NCBI RefSeq assembly: GCF_029633865.1
Contig: NC_079216.1
Span: 17,024,505 to 17,088,504, forward strand
Direction of reading: 5' to 3'
DNA from: Lampris incognitus
Lineage: Eukaryota; Chordata; Actinopteri; Lampriformes; Lampridae
DNA length: 64,000 bases
In this document: positions 57,590 through 64,000 of the stretch, in pieces
Position numbering within the stretch: the first letter of the stretch is position 1
How the letters are laid out: each line of letters opens with the position of its first letter
Program-made: the position numbers and the translations under genes
The notes under the pieces: generated by a model
The model's database searches: none
What the model was told of the DNA's origin: nothing
The model's input: only the letters and a program-made list of their open reading frames with translations

Positions 57590-60009
57590 CACTGTTTTTT
57601 TATGAACTTGGGTTTAAAAGGAAACTTGTAATTGCTCTCATGATACGGTATTGCTGTTTTTAATCTGTTTTCTGGAAGTCCAGCACAGCTGTTGTATTTT
57701 GCTAACTTGCCCTTAATGAGCGCCGAGTCTTAAAGAGCTGCTGTTCTCAGTACCACAATCCCTCCCTTCATCACAGCTGAGGGTTTAGTTCCTTTAATTT
57801 TACAGAATTTAAGCGCTACACACCAATTGGTCTCATCATCAACGTGACACAGCAACTCAGCACCGCACTACTAGACAACGCATTAATTGAAAAACTATAG
57901 AACACGGAAAGATCTTGATGTCAGCACCGTGTCCGTTTGTATCCATGTAATAAAGCTATTTGACAATGCGCGGAGTCATCTTTACAAAGGCTTATGAGTC
58001 ACTGTAAAATGGCATCCACCGCACAAGAGCCCGCTGATGGCCTGCTGCCTCTAAGCTACGCGTCTTAATAGGCTCACATGCCGAAGGGGTGATTTCAAGT
58101 CGAAGAGATGACCGGCCTGCCCGCTGCTCCAGGCGCGGCAGGTAACCTCGGACCAGGGAAGGTTAATTTCCGGCACTCTCCTGCTTCATAACTATTACAG
58201 CTGGGATGAAACGCCTTTTGATCATCACCTGGGCTCCAGGGCTCAGCTATTCACAGGCAAGGTAGAAAGCCAAAGTGCCAGAGTGACCCTGGTTTGTACT
58301 CTGATTAGCATAATTGCATTTCAAACTGGAAAAAGACCACAGCGAGAGAGAAGTAATCAAAGAGTCAAATGAGCCATGGAACGCTTAGCATAGGCTCCCA
58401 GATTCCATTAGAGATTTCAGAGGGACTGGGCAACAATGGGGCAAACTATCTCAATATGTTTGACCTCCTGACATTGATTGGAGGCGAGATCCCCCTCAAA
58501 TGATGGGTTTCATTCCCGGGGCTCGTGCAAGGCTTTTGCACCCATCTCCTTGCATAATTGTCATGGTAGGAAGCACTTAAACGGAGGCCTGGCTCTACTG
58601 TAGCTTTCTAATGAATCCTCCCGCTACAGAGACACAACATCAGTGATAACTATCAGAGGGTGGAGGAGTGTCCTTGAGGAGAAGAAATGTCATATTGACG
58701 TATGGTTGAAATATTGCTCCTATTATCTCTGGATTCACCAGTGACATAATTCCTAAATCATTTCATGCATAAAATCTCCCTCCAAATGATTTAATATTGA
58801 TTTAATATATGGGCTTGGCGAGATAACACATTCTGCACAGGCGATAAATTGTGCATTACATCCCTCGCCAGCAGGCCTCTAAGTCAAGTGATGGCGAAGG
58901 GCGGGGCTTGCATGTGACGTTTGTTTAGACACCTGACTGACATTTCCTCCCTGTCTGTGTCTAAAAAAGGCCATATCTCAACAAGAGGACCATGGTATCC
59001 GCAGTCACTCTTTGTTGGCATGGTAACGGAACAGAAACTCAGAGGGGGAGAGATAGGTAGAGAGAGAGAGAGAAAGAGCGAGTGAACAAGAGAGAGCGAG
59101 GGCGAGGGAGAGAGAGGGTGAGGGAGAGTGAGCGAGTGAGTGAGAGAGAGAGAGAATAGTCTTTTCAGTTCTTTGTAAATAAAGCGGATGCACAACATAA
59201 AGATCCTGCAAATCTCGGGTACAAGATTCATGCAGTGGTTGCTATAAAGGTATCACAACAGTGACTCTCACATTCTACAAACACACCATCATTCAAAAGT
59301 ACCGACCTTTAGCATGTGATCGCTTTGTACAGAAGGAAACTTGTCTCCTGGTCTATGAAGTTAAAATGTGGGTTTAGTTTTCTGCCGTGTGTGTCGGGTC
59401 CATGGGAAGCCAACGTGCACCTGCATTCAGGCCCACTTGTGCTTTTTATTTAAAGGCCTCAGCTCAGCTGTTAGCGTTTCAGAACCAACATCCACATCTG
59501 AAGGCGCCATGTGACTACATTTAACACAAGTGCTCCCCCAGTTTGACTCGTGGAAACAATACCGCGCCTCTTGAAACACGAGGATGCTCTCAGCAGAGGT
59601 CAGCGGCTCACGTGTTGTCTTCCGAGTGAGTCACTCTCAGGACGACTTCAGAGAATTTCCTCAATGTGGCGTCCAAACGCTAATGTCTCTTCCTGGAACA
59701 CTGAATATGGACAGGGACACAAATGAGACCGAAGGCAGCGGTCTGCTCCATGACAAGAACAGCAACGCAACAAACAACAGGCGGATCATGAAAAACAGCT
59801 TTTACTTAATACAGGCCTCGATTTGGATCAGTACACTTGAAATCTATACAGTTCACATTGCTATATTCCAGGGCACTTACAGCGTTGGGTTTGGAACATG
59901 TGTGTGTGCGATACAGGGTGCAGTATCTGGATACTGGACAAGCTTTAGCCAAAACTGTCCCCGAAACAGCAGGATAAACGCTCACTTTGATAAGTTTTAT
60001 TCACAGATG
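57590..60009. other. Mostly non-repetitive stretch, possible conserved non-coding DNA
   Basis: No coding exon is recognised. A GA-rich simple repeat lies at 59040-59155. Sequence near 58300-58800 (GATTAGCATAATTGCATTTC, octamer-like; TTGCATAATTGTCATGG) has the look of developmental regulatory DNA but cannot be tested here. The open frame 59584-60057 resembles no protein I know. Confidence 0.35.
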
Positions 60010-60160
60010 CTGATACGACAGGTATATATAGACCCTTTTACAGTTGGTAAACAGTGATCACGTGATTTAGTATGCGCACGCATTTCGGCAGCAAATAAAC
60101 GGCGGCAGTACAGTCGTGCCTACTATGCAGGTCCTTAATAGCGCACATATTAGGGCGTAC

Positions 60161-60240
60161 CGTTACGGAGCGGATAAAAGCACCAAATTTTGCATGAGGC
60201 TTCTCTAGGACCAACTAAAGGATTTTAGGGTAGGAGCCCC
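60161..60240 (+). repeat. Left terminal inverted repeat (80 bp)
   Basis: Two perfect blocks, 60161-60181 and 60220-60240, are shared with the right repeat around a variable 38-bp middle. Confidence 0.85.
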
Positions 60241-60548
60241 ACAAAAATATTGAAAATACCCATACAGAACACAAAAGTTGTTCTTGTATTCAAAAAAATA
60301 TTTTTTCTGAGTCATAAAGAGGACATTGATGATAAATTGTTATTTATTGCACACAAAAGAAGTTGAAACTGATTTTTAATTGTCCCCTGATTATTAACCC
60401 CCCCCTAATGATGTGTAAAATGGAGTACAAAGACACCTGGTGCCTGTACATCTTCCATATAGCCCTGCACACAATAGGCGGAAATTCAAAAAAAGTGAGA
60501 AAAATGCCCTGTTCATCCTGGAGAGTGTTATCTCTTTAATTTTTGTGA

Positions 60549-63530
60549 GTGAGTGAACCAGGTGTGTGTAGGCCACCAATTAAAATCCCACCTTCAGAAA
60601 ATACAAAGCATACCCTTCCTGAGAGTTACACCTGTGTCCCAGCTGTAACTTTGAAGAACACCTCTGTTTCTGTGCCAGAGTATAAGGTACATATAGTTAC
60701 AGGCCTATTGGATAGTGCAAAAGCAGAAGAACACAGGTGGGTCAAACAAGCACTGCCACTTCTAGAGAAGACAGATCTAACTTGTGATGATGCAATCGCA
60801 TGGGCTGCCTATCATGCTTCTCTGCAACCCTCAATGGAAGACCCCCCAGCAAGAACTGCACTACTCCCTCTTTTCTATGAGAAATCTGCCACACCAGCTA
60901 TGATTAAGCATGGCATTGATGTTCAGAGACAGGCTGTTGATTATCTCAATCCGGGACAGATCCCTGTCACAGCATTTGACCAGCCTCTGTTTGGTCTGGC
61001 AAAGTTAGTACAGAGGAAATGGCCAGACACACATGGTGAAAGAGTTCATGTAGTCATGCTAGGTGGACTTCACACAGAAATGGCCCTCTGGAATACACTG
61101 CGTGATCTCCTGGAAGGCTCTGGTTGGACAACAGCACTAACAGAAGCAGATGTGGCATCAAGCGGCATGGCAGCATCATTTCTCAAAGCAGCACATCTAA
61201 CTCGAGCCAGGCATGCCCACCAGGTCACTGTCTTGACACTGCACAATCTACAGCAGGAGGCTTTCAGGCTTAGTGCAGGCCCCAAAGATGAAGAGTCTCT
61301 CCTGGCTTGGAGAAATGAAATGCTGAAGAAGAGTCCTACTTTTATGTTCTGGGATCTGATACTGAAATATGAAACCCTCATCCTCATCTTCATCAGGGCA
61401 CACAGAGAGAGGAATTTCCTACTGTATATAGAAGTGCTTGAAGCACTGGTCCCTCTATTCTTTGCCTTGGACCATGTGAACTATTCAAGATGGATGTCTG
61501 TCCATATCAGGGACATGAAGTCTTTGCCCAGCTCTATAAAGGATGAGTTTGAGAAGAATTCACACTGGGTTATTTCCGAGACATACAACAAGTTCTCTGC
61601 AATTCCCTTTGACCAAGCTCATGAACAGGAGAACAAGTATGTGAAAGGTTCAGGGGGTGCAGTGGGCCTTACGGAAAACCCAGATGCCTTCAGACGATGG
61701 ATGCTCTCCGGCCCAGAGTTGGCAAGATTGCTAAGGGAATTTGAAGATGGATATCTCAAAGAAGATAATGAAGAGAACTTCCAGCACCACGAGCAGGGTC
61801 TTGCAACGCAGAAGACCTTTCAGAGACAAGTCAAAAGTCTATCTGAAACCATGAAAAGAATGGGAAATCCTTTCTTGGATGATTTCAAAGATCTTGTGAC
61901 TCTTGACAGCCGGAACTGCACAGATAAATCCATCGTGAATACAGTACTCATCTTGGAAGAGACAGGAAAGAGACAATATCAGGAGTTTGTCAAGAAGGTG
62001 CTTGAAGAACGGACATGCTCCATCCATGATCCAATCAAGAGGAATGCCTTGGCACTCTTCAGGCAACCTCGACGCAAGACAATGGCGAAACATGGGAAAA
62101 AGATCAAAGTGCTTCAGAACAACGTGGCACTCTTTGGCCAGCTATATATAGCTATGCAAAGCTGTGAGAGTAACTTGGATGAATTATTCGCACATGAGGT
62201 ACAGTCCTTCCCTCCGTCCCTCTCAGACTCTGGGAAACTTCATCTGACCGGCACCAAATCTGACCTGCTGCAATGTCTTGAGCACCCATGGCAACCAGAG
62301 CCACCCTCAACCTATGACTGCAAAGTCCTTGATGGAGCAGTCATTGTCCACTGCCTGCCCACTGTGAGAGTGACCACATTTGATACCTATGCAGATGAGG
62401 TTTTCATCCCTTACTTACAGAAGCAGCTACATAATACCAAGCGGCTGGATGTTGTATGGCACACATACATCCCAGACAGTTTGAAGGAGTCCACCCGCGA
62501 AAAGAGAGGACAAGGTGTTCGCAGAAAAGTGTCAGGCCCGACAAAGCTGCCCGGAAATTGGATGGATTTTCTCCGTGATCCAAGCAATAAGAAGGAGCTG
62601 TTTGACTTTTTGACATCCAAGATTGAACCTTTCAGCTGGCCACAAACCAAAGCTTTGCATGTCACATCAGGGCAAGCTGTGTCGTCTTTTGGTTCCAGTA
62701 GCACAATGAACTCTTGCAATCATGAGGAGGCTGACACTAGGATTGTGGTCCATGTACAACATGCACTGGAGCATGGAGCGAAAACTGTCCTTGTGCGCAC
62801 TGTGGACACTGATGTCATTGTCATCCTTGCAGGCTTGTTTCATGATTTACTGGTAATTCAACCCCTGACTGACATCTGGGTGGCTTTTGGGATGGGCAAA
62901 AAGTACAGATTTTACCACATCAACAGCATGTGCAAAAGCATGGGGGAACCTAAATCCAGAGCTCTGCCTATGTTTCATGTGTATTCCAGCTGTGACACTA
63001 CATCTGCTTTCAATGGAAAAGGTAAAAAGTCAGCTGGGCGGGCCTGGCAAGCCTATGATGCTGCCACAGAAACATTCATCGACCTAGCAAAGCATCCCTT
63101 CCAGCAGCTAAACGTAGATAGCCAGCAGTTCAGTGAGCTTGAAAGATTGACTGTCATCCTGTATGACAAATCCAGTCCTTCGAACTCAATTAACCAAAAA
63201 AGAAAAGAACTCTTCTGTGAAGAAAATAGAACAATGGAGAAACTACCTCCTACCCAGAATGCACTCCTCCAGCACGTGAAACGGGCAGTCTACCAAGCAG
63301 GCATCTGGACCACCAGTACACAAACCCACCAAGCCATTCCTTCTCCAGAGAGCTACGGATGGACCAAGGAATCGGGATCATGGGTGCCAGTCTGGCTAAC
63401 AATTCCTGAGGTCTCCAGAGCTTGCAGAGAGCTCATCAGATGCTCATGTAAAGGGGATTGTAGCTCTTGCAAATGCAGCACTGGAAATTTGGACTGCTCA
63501 CCTCTTTGCAAGTGCAACTGTAACAGATAG
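60549..63530 (+). CDS. Uncharacterised transposon protein: PIN/FEN1-like nuclease core plus cysteine tail
   Basis: A frame of 993 codons with no stop. The frame opens with GTG directly after a TGA; the first in-frame ATG is codon 96, so the true start is unresolved. A same-frame ATG-led stretch (60411-60539) lies upstream, separated by TAA and TGA, and may be an earlier exon or a broken N-terminus. The N-terminal 700 residues have no motif I can name. Residues 725-731 (HEEADTR), 751-758 (TVDTDVIV; D753, D755) and 813-821 (SSCDTTSAF; D816) reproduce the order and spacing of the metal-binding acids of FEN1/XPG-type 5' nucleases (human FEN1 E158/E160, D179/D181, D233). The last 29 residues hold nine cysteines (C965 to C991), a likely zinc cluster. 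Similar unnamed proteins with HEEADTR and GCD-TTSA-like motifs are, to my recollection, scattered in many copies in invertebrate and fish genomes. Nuclease activity is inferred, not shown. Confidence 0.75.
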   Translation: MSEPGVCRPPIKIPPSENTKHTLPESYTCVPAVTLKNTSVSVPEYKVHIVTGLLDSAKAEEHRWVKQALPLLEKTDLTCDDAIAWAAYHASLQPSMEDPPARTALLPLFYEKSATPAMIKHGIDVQRQAVDYLNPGQIPVTAFDQPLFGLAKLVQRKWPDTHGERVHVVMLGGLHTEMALWNTLRDLLEGSGWTTALTEADVASSGMAASFLKAAHLTRARHAHQVTVLTLHNLQQEAFRLSAGPKDEESLLAWRNEMLKKSPTFMFWDLILKYETLILIFIRAHRERNFLLYIEVLEALVPLFFALDHVNYSRWMSVHIRDMKSLPSSIKDEFEKNSHWVISETYNKFSAIPFDQAHEQENKYVKGSGGAVGLTENPDAFRRWMLSGPELARLLREFEDGYLKEDNEENFQHHEQGLATQKTFQRQVKSLSETMKRMGNPFLDDFKDLVTLDSRNCTDKSIVNTVLILEETGKRQYQEFVKKVLEERTCSIHDPIKRNALALFRQPRRKTMAKHGKKIKVLQNNVALFGQLYIAMQSCESNLDELFAHEVQSFPPSLSDSGKLHLTGTKSDLLQCLEHPWQPEPPSTYDCKVLDGAVIVHCLPTVRVTTFDTYADEVFIPYLQKQLHNTKRLDVVWHTYIPDSLKESTREKRGQGVRRKVSGPTKLPGNWMDFLRDPSNKKELFDFLTSKIEPFSWPQTKALHVTSGQAVSSFGSSSTMNSCNHEEADTRIVVHVQHALEHGAKTVLVRTVDTDVIVILAGLFHDLLVIQPLTDIWVAFGMGKKYRFYHINSMCKSMGEPKSRALPMFHVYSSCDTTSAFNGKGKKSAGRAWQAYDAATETFIDLAKHPFQQLNVDSQQFSELERLTVILYDKSSPSNSINQKRKELFCEENRTMEKLPPTQNALLQHVKRAVYQAGIWTTSTQTHQAIPSPESYGWTKESGSWVPVWLTIPEVSRACRELIRCSCKGDCSSCKCSTGNLDCSPLCKCNCNR

Positions 63531-63775
63531 ACACAATAAACAGTAACTCACTTCTTCTACCCCATTTTTTCACATTAAAATGCATGTTCATTTGTATTCA
63601 TCATTGCATTAAATGTGTTGTTGATAATACTTAATGTTTGGGGACTTTATTTCTGTAAAAGTTGGCCAACTTTATCATATTTGGAAGTGATTTGATGATT
63701 TTATGATGCATATTGTCTGGAAAATACTAGGTGGATTTTCAGATACAATTTGATATTTTAAATTGAGATTTTCCA

Positions 63776-63847
63776 GGGGCTCCTACCCTAAAATCCAATA
63801 ACTGACCATAAGGAACCAAAAATGGCGCTTTTATCCGCTCCGTAACG
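63776..63847 (-). repeat. Right terminal inverted repeat (72 bp)
   Basis: Blocks 63776-63796 and 63827-63847 are the exact complements of the two blocks in the left repeat. Confidence 0.85.
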
Positions 63848-63900
63848 ATCATTTCACTAAGCCACTGTACCATAAAGGGTCTATACTACGGTGGTATCAG

Positions 63901-64000
63901 TAGCGCAGGGAACATGAACACAAGTCCCGAACGGCCGAGTCAGACTGTGGTCCAGTGGTGTGATTTCAATAAGGTGACTGACAGTTGTTGCTCCGACGGT
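63901..64000. other. Flank to window edge
   Basis: Nothing recognised; too short to judge whether the element continues. Confidence 0.4.

Larger units (their letters stand above)
60010..63900 (+). mobile_element. Inverted-repeat-bounded element with a PIN/XPG-like nuclease ORF
   Basis: Terminal inverted repeats: left 60161-60240, right 63776-63847. Each starts with CGTTACGGAGCGGATAAAAG and ends with GGATTTTAGGGTAGGAGCC; these outer and inner blocks are identical on both sides, the middle is diverged. Further out, TATAGACCCTTT and CTGATAC also recur in inverted order (60010-60039 and 63874-63900), so the true ends may lie outside the 72-80-bp repeats. I found no clear target-site duplication. 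The interior is one long frame plus short untranslated flanks with AATAAA at 63535-63540. The unit has the architecture of a DNA transposon but no DDE-type transposase that I can see. Confidence 0.75.

Noticed and set aside
59584-60057. 157-codon open frame before the nuclease element
   Set aside because: No domain, no supporting splice signals, and it runs into the outer inverted motif. Could be chance.
60549-63530. Host single-copy gene
   Set aside because: Single exon, no ATG at the frame start, bracketed by terminal inverted repeats, and of a type recalled as multi-copy. A domesticated gene cannot be fully excluded.

Overview
The window is vertebrate nuclear DNA, almost certainly from a ray-finned (teleost) fish. 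The evidence is spliced vertebrate genes with GT-AG introns, a conserved DUS2-NFATC3 neighbourhood, and repeat families typical of fish: tRNA-derived SINEs, L2-like and RTE LINEs, a chromodomain Ty3/Gypsy element, Penelope-like fragments and hAT miniature elements. Exact species cannot be told.

Left third (1-20.3 kb) carries the host genes. The last four exons of DUS2 (tRNA dihydrouridine synthase 2; 1-1212, +) are followed by a complete nine-exon NFATC3 (2967-17274, +). I could join its exons in frame into 995 codons, from the N-terminus through the calcineurin-docking, SP-repeat, Rel and IPT regions to the conserved C-terminal tail. A small set of unrecognised, apparently spliced exons (17423-17980, +) follows. 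Then comes PDCD2L on the minus strand (18940-20061), whose whole coding region is one uninterrupted exon.

Middle (20.3-60 kb) is a repeat-dense intergenic desert with no recognisable host coding gene. It holds a small hAT element with a BED zinc finger; a 21-bp minisatellite of about 108 copies enclosed by ~60-bp inverted termini; long CT, GA, GT and AC microsatellites; a broken L2-like LINE carrying SINE scraps and a foldback insertion with a 12-bp duplication; telomere-like repeats; and a Ty3/Gypsy element with both LTRs, deleted for protease and most of RT, that shows an 11-nt self-priming match. Next to it a full-length RTE LINE with an exact 15-bp target duplication sits inside a Penelope-like/foldback repeat. 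A second L2-like fragment follows. Between the repeats are non-repetitive stretches that could hold regulatory DNA.

Right end (60.0-63.9 kb) is the most unusual unit. A 993-codon uninterrupted frame is flanked by 72-80-bp inverted repeats. The protein has no DDE transposase or reverse transcriptase motif that I can see. It carries an acidic pattern resembling a FEN1/XPG-type (PIN-like) nuclease core and ends in a dense cysteine cluster. I regard it as a poorly described DNA-transposon-like system and the best candidate in the window for follow-up.
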